A DNA stretch of 64,000 nucleotides from Crotalaria pallida (lineage: Eukaryota > Streptophyta > Magnoliopsida > Fabales > Fabaceae), in assembly GCA_037953625.1 (NCBI GenBank), contig CM075651.1, positions 150,614,001 through 150,678,000 of the forward strand. Direction: 5' to 3'. Positions 1 through 9,229 of this stretch are shown here, in pieces. The stretch's first letter is position 1. Every line of letters begins with the position of its first letter. The notes beneath the pieces were generated by a model. The model saw only the letters and a program-made list of their open reading frames with translations, was not told where the DNA came from and did no database searches. The position numbers were made by a program, and so were the translations under genes.

Positions 1-792
1 CAACATCACCAGATTCTTCTTGAAACAAAATCGCTGGCTGGTCAGTCTCCGATGCTTGCTCCATCAGCTTGATGTGAAGAAACACATCTTTCATATCAAA
101 CTCTGCCTCTCCATAACTGTTAACACAAAAAGAAGCGAGTTTGAGAAATTCTATCTAGCATTGAAGTAAGCAAAACATTCACTTAAAAAGTAAAACTTTC
201 TTTCTTTTTCATTAGAAAGATTGTTCTCTGGACTCAGATTAATTATAAATTAGAAATTAACAAAGCAAAACACTTCAATTCAGATCAACAACTGATTGCA
301 TGAGCAAGGAAATGTAGAAAAGATTGAAACTTTGAATAAAGTTAAGAACCTGAGTGGCAAGGAATCATAGTGCTTTCGAATATTAGACATAAGTTTCTCA
401 GGTAACTGGCTTCCAGGGTAGAGTTGAGTGAGGTTCTTAACAACGGTACCCCAAGCGAGTTTTCTAGAAGCATCGATCTTTGAAGAAGAAGAAGAAGGTG
501 GGTGGTCACGAGGGGAATCCAAGTTGAGGGAGTTTTTGAAAGAAGCAATGGCTTCAGAAACGTTGCGAGTGAGTTTGTGTAACTTCTTTTGAACCAAGGA
601 GGAAGAGGGGTGGTCTTTGATCGAGGAAGGGGTCGTTGTTGTTGATGGTGGAGCCTCGGATCTGTGGCGAGAGAGCATGAGGACCTTCTCAACGGCGTCG
701 TCGTCGTCGTCGGTGGTGGTTGCGGTGGTGGGGGTGCTGGTGCTGGTGCTGGTGCGGCTAGACCAGCATTCTAATGCAGCAGCAGCAGCCAT
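1..792 (-). CDS. Unidentified plant protein, 5' part (two exons, runs off left edge)
   Basis: Exon 1 runs from the ATG at 792 down to 350, where CTCAG is followed by the donor GTTCTT. Exon 2 starts at 116 after a TAACAG acceptor and continues past base 1. The join keeps one frame, giving ...HYDSLPLS|YGEAEFDMKD and then VFLHIKLMEQASETDQPAI. About 186 residues are visible. Residues 1-30 are Ala-, Ser- and Thr-rich with a run of five Asp coded by simple trinucleotide repeats, so the N-terminus is probably disordered. A more ordered segment begins near residue 110 (KLAWGTVVKNLTQLYPGS). No signal peptide or membrane segment is visible in this part. The ordered segment looks like a conserved domain, but I do not recognise the family and assign no function. 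The minus-strand leader upstream of the ATG is pyrimidine-rich near 880-900. Confidence 0.82.
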
Positions 793-1039
793 TGGGAAGT
801 GTTTGGTTTGGTTTGGTTGGAGTGTTCAGAGGGAAAGAAATGGTTTTGTTTTGTATTGTTTTGTTTTTGGAGTGAGAGAGTGAGAGATGACTGAGACTGA
901 AAGAGGTTGGTGGTGGACTGGTGGTGGATTGAGAAATGAATGATTTGCAATTTTGCATGTAATCTTGGCCTTTTGAAATTTTTTCATTTGAAAGGAAAAT
1001 AATTCATCCACACTAATACAAGCATCATTTCAACAATTT
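793..1039 (-). promoter_or_regulatory. Probable leader and proximal promoter of gene 1
   Basis: This is the only sequence between the start codon of gene 1 and the first MITE remnant. On the minus strand it has a CT-rich tract around 880-900, typical of plant 5' leaders. I see no convincing TATA box, so the transcription start is not placed. Confidence 0.35.
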
Positions 1040-1265
1040 CATTTTTTAAGAAAGTTAGTTAATATTGTTAGTGGTATTGAAAATGTAAATATTTGATATA
1101 CTTTTTCAAAAGTAACCCTATAATTATTATTGAAAATCTAAAAAGTGCTAAGTAAATAAGGATATCTGTGGAAAAGAAGTAATTAATATTGGAAATTGGA
1201 AATAGTCCTTCTATTAAGGAAAAAAAAAGTAATCAAAATGGGGTTATATATAGGACCGGAGGGAG
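1040..1265. mobile_element. Stowaway-like MITE remnant (family S2), left end lost
   Basis: The right end reads GGACCGGAGGGAGTA with a TA, and the interior carries the family S2 signature: a Stowaway-type end, 'CTATAATTATTATTGAAAAT' and a spaced 'AAAAAGTG' segment. The left terminal repeat is absent. Related copies lie at 1775, 3639, 3955, 9950, 10631, 32046, 38600, 56373 and 57888. Confidence 0.6.
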
Positions 1266-1276
1266 TATAAATTTAA

Positions 1277-1689
1277 GGGTATTTCTATAATGCAATCCAA
1301 AATTGGATGGTTGCTATGCAATCTTTTCTTAAACCAATAAAAAGTTGCCACCTATGCCATGTCATTATTTGAAGTAGTTAAAATTAGTTTTTTGCAATTT
1401 AGTCCATAAAAAGTAAATTAAAAATTTAGTCCATTGTACCTATAGACAAATTATAACTTTTAATTTTAAATTTAGTCACTTGCATTAAGCCTTTTTACAC
1501 AAGTGACTAATTTTAACTACTTTTAAATTTTTTTTAAATTAAAAGTTATAATTTGTCTATAGGTACAAAGGACTAAATTTTTAATTTACTTTTTATGTTA
1601 GACTAAATTGCAAAAACCTAATTTTAACTAAGTTTAAGAAAAGGTTGCATAGCAACCATCCAATTTTGGATTGCATGATAGTAACTTCC
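1277..1689. mobile_element. Mutator-like foldback MITE, copy 1
   Basis: Nearly the whole element is an inverted repeat: GCAATCCAAAATTGGATGG at the left pairs with its reverse complement near 1655-1675, and the arms continue inward through TACCTATAGACAAATTATAA. The right arm lacks about 38 bp present in the left arm. The flanks are TAAATTTAA (1268-1276) and AAAATTTAA (1690-1698), a 9-bp duplication with one mismatch, which fits Mutator-like insertion. It is related to the element at 34043-34702. Confidence 0.75.
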
Positions 1690-1774
1690 AAAATTTAAAA
1701 TGAAATTAGAAGAGAATCAAGGGCTGGATCTTGTGACTACAACAAATGCAGCACAAGAGTGACCGCAGCTGAAA

Positions 1775-1998
1775 TTTTGAAAGTGAAATAATTTAGTTAA
1801 TTGTATTGAAAATGTGAAATTTTGATATGTATTTTCAAAATTACCCCTATTAATATTATTAGAAATCTAAAAAGTAATATATAAATAGGGATGTTCGGGG
1901 AAAAATTATTTAAAGATCATTGGAAATTTGTAAAGGGTCTTATAAATAGGGACAAAATAAAAGTGTCAAAAAGGTCTTATATTTAGGGACCAAGGAAG
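1775..1998. mobile_element. Stowaway-like MITE remnant (family S2)
   Basis: The interior matches the element at 3639-3905 closely (for example ACCCCTATTAATATTATT followed by AATCTAAAAAGT). The right end GGGACCAAGGAAG abuts TA at 1999-2000. The left terminal repeat is missing. Confidence 0.55.
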
Positions 1999-2102
1999 TA
2001 ATTATTTAATTCTCCAATACAATTTTACTATTTTATCCTCTTATTCTATGCATGGGATAGAAAAACCGATATAAAAAAAACTACCGATAATTGCTCCCGT
2101 TA

Positions 2103-2373
2103 CTACTCTTGTCCCACAAGTTAAGTTTTTTTACCTCTTGTACATAGATTAAGGAACGAATAAATGATGTAAGAATAATAATGAATATATGAAACTTATA
2201 TTGAAGAGAGGTTGAGAAATAAGTGGTAAAAAAAGAATGTAATAAATAAATGTATACTATTTGAAAAAAGAAGTTTGAATGAGTTTTGAGTTTTTAAAAG
2301 AACACAACTTATAGAACAATTTTTTTTTAAAAAAAAAAAGCCTAAATGAACATAAATTATGGGACGGAAGGAG
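2103..2373. mobile_element. Stowaway-like MITE (family S3)
   Basis: The ends are inverted: CTACTCTTGTCCCACAAGTT at the left and AATTATGGGACGGAAGGAG at the right, each next to TA. The interior resembles the element at 53127-53431 in its spaced 'AAATGATGTAA' segment. About 271 bp, in the Stowaway range. Confidence 0.6.
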
Positions 2374-3260
2374 TAAACAAGCATATTAGTACCGTATTAG
2401 CGTAGTACTATTGTTTTGGTCCTTCTTATAAATTTTTATTTAAATTTTTAATGATATCAATTATTTTTTTATGCATATTTATATTTATTCAACATTTTTC
2501 AGAATATTAATAATAATTATAAGAATAATTTTAAAAAATTACAACAAATATTATTGATACAGCTAACTAAATTAATTTTTCAAATTCGCATGCAAAACAA
2601 TTTCAAGTAGGGAATAGTTGCCTTATGATTTGGATTTTTTTTTTTATCCATTAAGGATGTCCTTTTTAATTTTGGCTAAGAAAATAATTCTTTTGGGAAT
2701 ATAGGACAAACTTTTACCGTAAGTGTTACTCTCATGTACTAAAATATTTTACCTTTTTACCTTGTATGATATTTGAAAATCCCACAAAATTTTATATTAT
2801 TAAATCAATTCTTTATTGATTGCTTTGAAAATTTTCGATTCAAACCATTTGCAAATAGTACTAATTATATATCAAATTCCAAGAATGTTTAATAAATTAA
2901 AGTATCTAAAAAACTATTTTAAGTCTAGCATTTTAATTTTGTACATAATAATATCTTCATTTTAATTTTATAGTATTACTGTAACAACATTTAATCCTAT
3001 TTAAATTGAATAGATATTAAACTATAGTGGAAAAAATAAATCTATTAACCAGTCTTTTAAGAGTAATGTTTGCGAAATTTAAAATAGTAATCTAACATAA
3101 AAAAAAAAATATTGCATTTATTTTAAGGAGAAATCCTTAATTTTTTTTTCAATAAAAAAAATATCACTTTCATAATTCTTAACCAATATATTGAGAAAGA
3201 AAGAAAAAATAGGGTATGAAACAATATTGATTATATATTTATTCCATCTATCTTAAAATA
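2374..3260. other. AT-rich intergenic stretch, nothing recognised
   Basis: No open frame with coding character, no terminal repeats and no RNA gene are apparent. Homopolymer and AT-rich tracts dominate. Confidence 0.6.
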
Positions 3261-3277
3261 TAAATACCAAGTAATGT

Positions 3278-3453
3278 ACCAACGGTGTTTGGTTCAGTTG
3301 GTGTAAGGCCCCAATTGAAAATCTTGGGAATGAGATATGGGTGTTAGTAGTCCCGTGTTCGATTCCCACTAAAAACATCTGGAAGAGCCAGCCACGCAAC
3401 TTGCTCCGGATTAGTCTCAGGGGCTCCCTGATATTAAGGGTGATAAAAATAAA
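3278..3453 (+). mobile_element. tRNA-derived SINE, family A
   Basis: The head has a box A-like TGGTTCAGTTGGTGTA (about 3288) and a box B-like GTGTTCGATTCCC (about 3356). The body ends in a short A-rich tail (GATAAAAATAAA). The 17-bp sequence TAAATACCAAGTAATGT flanks it on both sides (3261-3277 and 3454-3470), an exact target-site duplication typical of LINE-mobilised SINEs. A diverged copy of the family lies on the minus strand at 32510-32684. Confidence 0.85.
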
Positions 3454-3638
3454 TAAATACCAAGTAATGTTATATTTTTGTTTCTTTTTATAAATTTGTA
3501 TTTTTTTTGGATGAAATTAATTATTATTTTTTTTACAAATATCATTGTTTACTCAATATAGTACTGTATAGTCAATATTGTTATTTTAAAAAAGTACACC
3601 AAAATTAAATGTTATTAATCTCAATATCAATAACAATA

Positions 3639-3905
3639 TTCCCTTCGTCCCTAAATATAAGATTCGGGATTTCACGTCCATTAAGAAAGTGAAATAATTT
3701 AGTTAATTGTATTGGAAATGTGAACTTTTGATAGTTAATTTCAAAATTATCCCTATTAATATTATTGGGAATCTAAAAAGTGTTAAATAAATAGGGGTGT
3801 TTGCGAAAAAAGGTAATTAATGATCATTGAAAATTGGCAAATGATCTTATAAATAGGGACAAAATAAAAACAACAAAAGGGTCTTATATTTAGGGACAGA
3901 ATGAG
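3639..3905. mobile_element. Stowaway-like MITE (family S2)
   Basis: The left end TTCCCTTCGTCCCTAAATAT and right end ATATTTAGGGACAGAATGAG are inverted and flanked by TA (3637-3638, 3906-3907). Length 267 bp. Confidence 0.75.
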
Positions 3906-3954
3906 TATTAATTAACTTCTTTAATCCTTGTGCTAAACTAACAAAATGTTTATA

Positions 3955-4374
3955 CTCTCTCCGTTTTTATTTATAAGACCCTTTTGGGATATTTACTTTG
4001 GTAATAGACTCCTTTTTAATTTTCAATAGCATTTAATTACTTACCCTTATAAAGTCAACACTTTTTAGAGTTTCAATAATAATTATAGGGGTAGTTTTGA
4101 AAAAATATATCAAATTTTCACATTTCCAATGTCACTAACAAATTTAAACAATCCCCTTGGTGAGGAGGAATTATTGTGTGGTCCGGAACCAATAGTCCCG
4201 GACACATCCACACCGTTGATTTCATTAAATATTTATATTTTTAATTAATTAATAATACATTCAACGGTGTAGATGTGGCTGGAAGCCTGGAATCAATGAT
4301 CCCAGACCACACAATAATTTTCCCTTGATGAGACTAAAAACACCAAAAGATCTTATCCATAAGATCGGAGGGAG
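3955..4374. mobile_element. Stowaway-like MITE (family S2) carrying a nested element
   Basis: The left end CTCTCTCCGTTTTTATTTAT and right end TCCATAAGATCGGAGGGAG are flanked by TA (3953-3954, 4375-4376). Without the insertion at about 4166-4324 it is close to the family length. Its interior has the S2 signature in the opposite orientation to 3639. Confidence 0.75.
4166..4324. mobile_element. Mutator-like MITE nested in an S2 MITE
   Basis: The terminal inverted repeats are AATTATTGTGTGGTC at the left and its complement GACCACACAATAATT at the right, with a second paired block around ACCGTTGA / TCAACGGT. The flanks are TTGGTGAG(G) and TTGATGAG(A), an imperfect 8-9 bp duplication. The class assignment rests on duplication length only; exact ends are uncertain by a few bases. 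Confidence 0.65.
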
Positions 4375-4410
4375 TATATAGAAATGAATGAAGTATAATG
4401 GAACCGTCGG

Positions 4411-4464
4411 ATATTTTAATGTCACTTTGTTGGGTAAATATTTTAATGTCACTTTGTTGGGTAA
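4411..4464. repeat. Two-copy 27-bp tandem repeat
   Basis: The unit, built around TTTTAATGTCACTTTGTTGG, occurs twice back to back. No function is apparent. Confidence 0.8.
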
Positions 4465-4501
4465 TGAACAAGATAAGGAGTAGTTCTGAAACATGGTGTT
4501 G

Positions 4502-4582
4502 TTGGTTGGAGCTTTGGCTTTTCAACTTGCAGGTCCTTAGTTCGAAGCCAGCATGAGAGAGAAAGAGGAAGAGGAAACAAGA
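4502..4582 (+). mobile_element. Very short SINE-like insertion
   Basis: An 81-bp insert flanked by an exact 14-bp duplication GAAACATGGTGTTG (4488-4501 and 4583-4596). It has a box B-like TTAGTTCGAAGCC near its middle and a purine-rich tail. Box A is less clear. Most likely a short or truncated tRNA-derived SINE. Confidence 0.65.
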
Positions 4583-4666
4583 GAAACATGGTGTTGACAG
4601 GGGTAGTAATAGAATGGAAGTAATCCACATGGCCTAAGATTCGCTAATCTTCCTTCTTCCTTCTTA

Positions 4667-4940
4667 CTCCTCCCATCCCTAGAATAAGTATCATTTGATA
4701 AAAATTTTTATCCTAAATATAAACACATTTTTCTAAAATTTTACAAAATTAACCCTATGTAATATATTCTATCATGTTTGTGGGGAAAAGAAACATCAAT
4801 TAATGACTAAAAGATCAAAAGAATATATCGGTAAATATACACTTAAAATTTACAATTTCAATATAAATAACTAACTTACCTACTTTTCTTAAAAGGAATG
4901 AAATTGGTCAAATGATGCTTATATTAGATACCCGAAGGAT
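4667..4940. mobile_element. Stowaway-like MITE (family S4)
   Basis: The left end CTCCTCCCATCCCTAGAATA and right end TATTAGATACCCGAAGGAT are imperfectly inverted, and the subterminal TATCATTTGAT pairs with ATCAAATGATG-like sequence at the right (TCAAATGATGCTT). TA flanks both ends. Length 274 bp. Confidence 0.6.
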
Positions 4941-5214
4941 TATTAAGTACGTAGTATTAACTATCGTCACAATTATAGGTTATGTATGCATTATTGTACT
5001 AGTAGTAGTAGTTTTGAAATTTTTAGTTTCAGATTTGTGATTTGTTGTTAGGACATATGGAAATCTGCAGCTTGAGCACTATGGGTTATTTATAGGCACA
5101 TTATGGTTTAGTTTCTTTTTTAATAAAACAATTTTGTGTTTCTTTTGTCGTCACACCATTTTTTTTTTACAACTATTTTTTTTCACCCGATTGCTCAATT
5201 ACTACCTAAATAAT

Positions 5215-5336
5215 ATGATTCGGGTCGCATGTCTGATTATGATAGGTACGTCTGTCAACATGAACTTTCTGCATCCACAAGAAATCGAATTCGAGAGCTT
5301 GCTTAAGCAAGATCGAACCGTTTACCACCCATTCCA
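5215..5336 (-). mobile_element. tRNA-derived SINE fragment, family B
   Basis: Read on the minus strand it carries a degenerate box B around the complement of GAAATCGAATTCGAGAGC. The sequence matches the element at 44815-44945 (GGTCGCATGTCTG.., GCATCCAC.., TTAAGCAAGA..). The short open frame over it is not a gene. Confidence 0.6.
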
Positions 5337-5340
5337 GTAA

Positions 5341-5936
5341 CTACTCTTTTTTTTAAGAAGCTAGAAAGGGTGCTTTTGAAATTTTAATAAAAGAAAAATG
5401 GAAGAAATGAAAATATGATGTTAATAAACAAGCAGTATGGTAACAAAAGAAATTCTCTTATTTTGCTGGAGGATGCAATGGGTATTCTGCATACCCCTTA
5501 GTGCTTGTTTTTGCTTTTTAGCTTCTGTTTTGTTTTGATTTGATCTTGTAAAAAAAACTAAAAAAATTGGGGTGAAGGAAGGCTTTCTCTACCCTAATAA
5601 TGGTCAAATTTAGGGGCTAGCACATGGTGGCTTTTTCAGTTGAATTGAAACATATTGTTTGTCATGGATACCAAAAAAAAAAAAGAAACAAATTGTTTGT
5701 CATTAATTGTTAAGAGAGGAAAATAAATTGGAGTGAAAAAAATAAATATATACACCTAAGCCAACCTTCTATTGAGTATTGAGTCAAGTTGACAGATGTT
5801 CTCGTGCTAGGTTTTAAAATCATAAAAAACCGCACTTAAATGGTGTATAGTTTCTTTTCGTTTCTTTTTTATTTCTTGTCCATTTTTCTCATCCAATGTT
5901 TATTGTATTGTATTTAATTTAATGTTTTAATTTTTG
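5341..5936. other. Intergenic stretch, nothing recognised
   Basis: Poly-A/T tracts and AT-rich DNA. No coding frame or paired terminal repeats found. Confidence 0.55.
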
Positions 5937-5948
5937 GTTAAATTATTT

Positions 5949-6066
5949 TTTTTGGTGTACACCAAGGGTATCCCCAGCTGACAGCCGAAGACTAATCTCC
6001 TTCGAGGCGTAGAGATCACCGAAGTCGGTTTTGCCTCTACCAACAAAGTCTTTTCCATGCCCACGG
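5949..6066 (-). mobile_element. SINE family C, 3' part (split by solo LTR)
   Basis: Together with 8848-8912 this forms one minus-strand SINE of about 183 bp, with the tail at the left and the tRNA-like head at the right. The SINE has its own 12-bp duplication GTTAAATTATTT at 5937-5948 and 8913-8924. The body contains the complement of GATCTCTACGCCTCG, shared with the family member at 37543-37735. Confidence 0.8.
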
Positions 6067-6353
6067 TGTAACATCCCAAATTTAATTCCAAGTATAATCT
6101 ATGTTGAGATGGTCTTAGGGTAGAAGAAATGGAGATATAAGTTAGAATCTAGCCAAAAATACGTGTAGAACTAGGGTTAAAAACATAGAAACTTAGGAAA
6201 TTCAAAATAAAAGATTTACAACTCAAAACTTAAATTCCACCGTTGGATGTGAAGTAGAATAGGTGAGGAAGCTTGCTTTAAATTTGAGCAAGATCCGACG
6301 GGTAGCGAAGAAGTTATGACATTTTGAAATGCCAAGAAAAAGGAGACAATCCA

Positions 6354-6495
6354 GACTACTCGAGTAGTGCCTGAATTACTCGAGTAGTGCCTGAATTAAT
6401 CGAGTAGTCCACTGACTACTCGAGTAGTTTGAGCAAACAGAAAGTCCAGAAAATTTGGACTACTCGAGTAGTCCACTAACTACTCGAGTAGTGCA
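6354..6495. repeat. Array of TACTCGAGTA palindromes in the solo LTR
   Basis: Five perfect copies of the palindrome TACTCGAGTA (within ACTACTCGAGTAGT or close variants) and one decayed copy (TAATCGAGTAG) lie within 142 bp, separated by short spacers such as GCCTGAAT and CCACTGA. Confidence 0.9.
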
Positions 6496-7611
6496 TACTG
6501 CATCAGAAAAAAAAAAACGTGAATGAGGGCCTTCTTCCCCATTCATTCCCCTTTGCTCTCTCTCTCTATAGGGCTCGAAACCCTCCTCTTTCTCTCTCTA
6601 AATCCCACCTCAAATCATCAAATACATCCATGATAAACCATTAAAAACCAATCCCCATCACTCACAAACATCATCTCTTTCATCAATCTCTCCTATTGTT
6701 CTCTCTCAAGCTATGGGTATGAGTTAGGGTTCAAGAGCTTCAACACCCACTCTTGATTTCCACCATTTCAAGATCAAAGTAAGTGAGATTCAAGTTTTCC
6801 TCCTCATTTCCTTCATGTTACACGAATTTCTCCCATCATCTCTAACTATTTTTACCTCTTTTGCTTCATGGTTCACTTTCTCTCTCCTCCATAGCTTGAA
6901 GCTTTCTCTCTCTTGTCTTCCATGGTGGTTTTCAACTCTAGGCCATGGAAGCTTCTCATTTTCTTGAGTTTTGTCAAGAAGCTATGGCATAAATGCTAAC
7001 TCTTCTTGTTATGGCTATTATATTAGGTTCCTCACTTTTCTCTTGGGTCATAACTCAATTGGTGGCAAGGCTCTCAAGCTTAAAGCAAGTGTAACCGCCT
7101 TATCTCTAAGTGTTGAGGTAAGGAGTAGGTATTAGTGAGTATTACCATACTCTGGGGAATAGTTTACAGTATGTATATAATGCTTGCTAAGGGTTAGGTG
7201 TTAGTATAAGGATTAGGAAACCTAAGTAAGAAAATAATGGTAATATTAGAAACGAACTTAGTGTAACTCTATGATGGGAATAGGAAATATAATTTGATTA
7301 GACAAAACAATAAATTGAACTAGCTAAATGCATGACCTTGCTACTATATATTATTATAGGTGCTACTTGAGAATAAGTGTTAAGTGTAAATGTGTAGGAT
7401 ATTTTAGGTGCTTATCTGAGTTGTTGCTAATTGTTATATATATTTGGTATATTCTTGATAATTATTTTGAACTGTTCAATTGCTGCTCTAAGTGTTTAAA
7501 TGTTGTGAATTGTAATTGTGTTTATTTACTAGATGGTTTATATGAGATTATTAGGAATGGTGTGTTTACTATTGTATATTGATATTTGTTATTTGTCATG
7601 AATGTTTGGAA

Positions 7612-7895
7612 GTGGTGAGTATGTTGGCCTTTGACCTGAGGTGACATACTTTGTAAATATGGTAAGTATGTGGGCCTTTGACCTGAGGTGACATACTTAT
7701 CATGTGTGTATAGAGTGAGTATGTTGGCCTTTGACCTGAGGTGACATACTTTGTGAATAGGGTAAGTATGTGGGCCTTTGACCTGAGGTGACATACTTAT
7801 CATGTGTGTATAGGGTGAGTATGTTGGCCTTTGACCTGAGGTGACGTACTTCGTAAATTGGGGATGTATGTGGGCCTTTGACCTGAGGTGACATA
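7612..7895. repeat. Tandem repeat, six units of about 50 bp, in the solo LTR
   Basis: The core GGCCTTTGACCTGAGGTGAC recurs six times, each bounded by GTATGT on the left and ACATAC (once ACGTAC) on the right, so each unit is itself an imperfect hairpin. Alternate spacers (TTTGTAAAT.. and TTATCATGTGTG..) show that a two-unit block of about 100 bp was duplicated. Long open frames here are repeat read-through. Confidence 0.92.
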
Positions 7896-8847
7896 CATCG
7901 TAATTGGGAATCGGAAAATAAATGAAATGAAAAGGATAGGAAGAAAGGAACGAGGAATGAAAATGGAAATAGATACAAGAAAAATAAGATAGGAAGGTTG
8001 GTAGAAGGATATGACAAGATAATTTGGGATTGTATTAGAAATGTATTAGTAATAATAGAACAACAGGGTATGTAAAATGAATTAAAGAGTTAGGTAATTA
8101 ATGGGTAAAAAGGAAAAGGGAATAAGAGCATAGGTGGATTAGTCGGATAAGTAAAATGAACTATTACTTAGGAAAAATAATGGAATCGGAATATTGATGC
8201 ATGTTGGTATGAATGTGGCTGTTGTGAAATTGATTGAACTATGTGGTAATTGTGTGTGACTTAGTCGGTTATTATGTCATATTGGAAACTGTTTTTCCCA
8301 TTTTATGTGTAATGCTCACTCCTTACTATCTCCACAGGTAATGCGATTGAGCTAGCACAGCCCCCGGCCGAGCAGGTTCGCTCTCCCTCACAGGGAAAGT
8401 AAGTCATATTAGTTGAGTCGTGGGTCCCGTCCTGACTACTTTTGCGATTTTTTGTATATGATGATGATTAGGTGTATGTAATGAAAAACATCATTTTGGG
8501 GTATAGTCAGGACCAGTCCTTGTGGGAAGGGAGTAATTTTGGAGAATGTTATGGAATTTAAATAACTGCTAAAACTTGTATTAGTTTTTAATTTTCCGCC
8601 GCACTGAAACTCTGATATAAATGCTTTAACATATGGTTTGGCCCTGATGGCTTTCTGATTTCACATGAATTATTAAATTAACAGGTTTACAGGAAGAAAC
8701 TCAATTCTTGAATGTTCATATTACAAAGTAAACTCTGTCCGTTTTGATAGAGATTTTCATAAGTTAAAATGGTATTAACCAGAAAAATTTAAAATCACTA
8801 TTTTATTATGGGTATTTAAGGGTAATTAATTAGGGTGTTACACACGG

Positions 8848-8912
8848 CAGGGATCGAACCCCTGACATAAGGAACTCAGCTATCTACCAACTATGTTGGG
8901 CTTTGTTGGTTA
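8848..8912 (-). mobile_element. SINE family C, 5' tRNA-like head
   Basis: The minus strand reads a box A-like CATAGTTGGTAGA and a box B GGGGTTCGATCCC. It is the head half of the SINE whose tail half lies at 5949-6066; the solo LTR inserted between them. Confidence 0.8.
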
Positions 8913-9005
8913 GTTAAATTATTTAACAACTAAGATTGTGTTAATTTATCTCAACTTACTCAAATGACACCCCCGGCCAATGAATTCTTGCGCGCGCTTT
9001 TAATG

Positions 9006-9029
9006 TGGTGCCGTATACATACGGCACCA
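9006..9029. repeat. Perfect 24-bp hairpin
   Basis: TGGTGCCGTAT pairs with ATACGGCACCA across a 2-base loop. A similar hairpin with the same GTGGTGCC stem lies at 11267-11291. Function unknown. Confidence 0.8.
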
Positions 9030-9229
9030 TTCATGAGTCCAGTATTTGACTGGTTATAGTGAGTTAAAAGTGGATTGTGGCAGAGAGTGCAGAGCTGGAC
9101 AGAAGGATGGAGGACACAGCCCGTGAGATGCATGCGACTGAGCATTTGAGAAACTACAGAGTACATCACACGCGTGGGATGCACGGCCATAAAAGAAAGA
9201 ATGAACATGCACAGGCAGACTAATAGTAA

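Larger units (their letters stand above)
6067..8842 (+). mobile_element. Solo LTR, about 2.78 kb, Ty3/gypsy-like
   Basis: It begins TGTAACATCCC and ends GGTGTTACA, an imperfect inverted end of TG...CA type, with an exact 5-bp duplication CACGG at 6062-6066 and 8843-8847. No primer-binding site, coding domain or second LTR is present, so it is a solo LTR left by LTR-LTR recombination. The long LTR and TGTAACA/TGTTACA ends suggest a Ty3/gypsy lineage, perhaps Tekay-like; that is inference. Inside are an array of CTCGAG palindromes (6354-6495), a CT-rich block near 6540-6600 and a tandem array (7612-7895). Confidence 0.88.

Noticed and set aside
342..883. Other-phase and plus-strand frames over gene 1
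   Set aside because: The minus-strand frame starting at 792 splices cleanly to exon 2; the others are shadows.
3278..3453. tRNA gene
   Set aside because: Box A and B are present but the sequence cannot form a full cloverleaf and is flanked by a long target duplication, so it is a SINE. The same applies to the other SINE heads.
7612..7895. Regularly spaced repeats resembling a CRISPR array
   Set aside because: Plant nuclear LTR context, spacers are themselves repeated, and units are tandem duplications.
7522..8017. Minus-strand open frames with repeated SPQVKGP peptide
   Set aside because: Read-through of the tandem repeats of the solo LTR.
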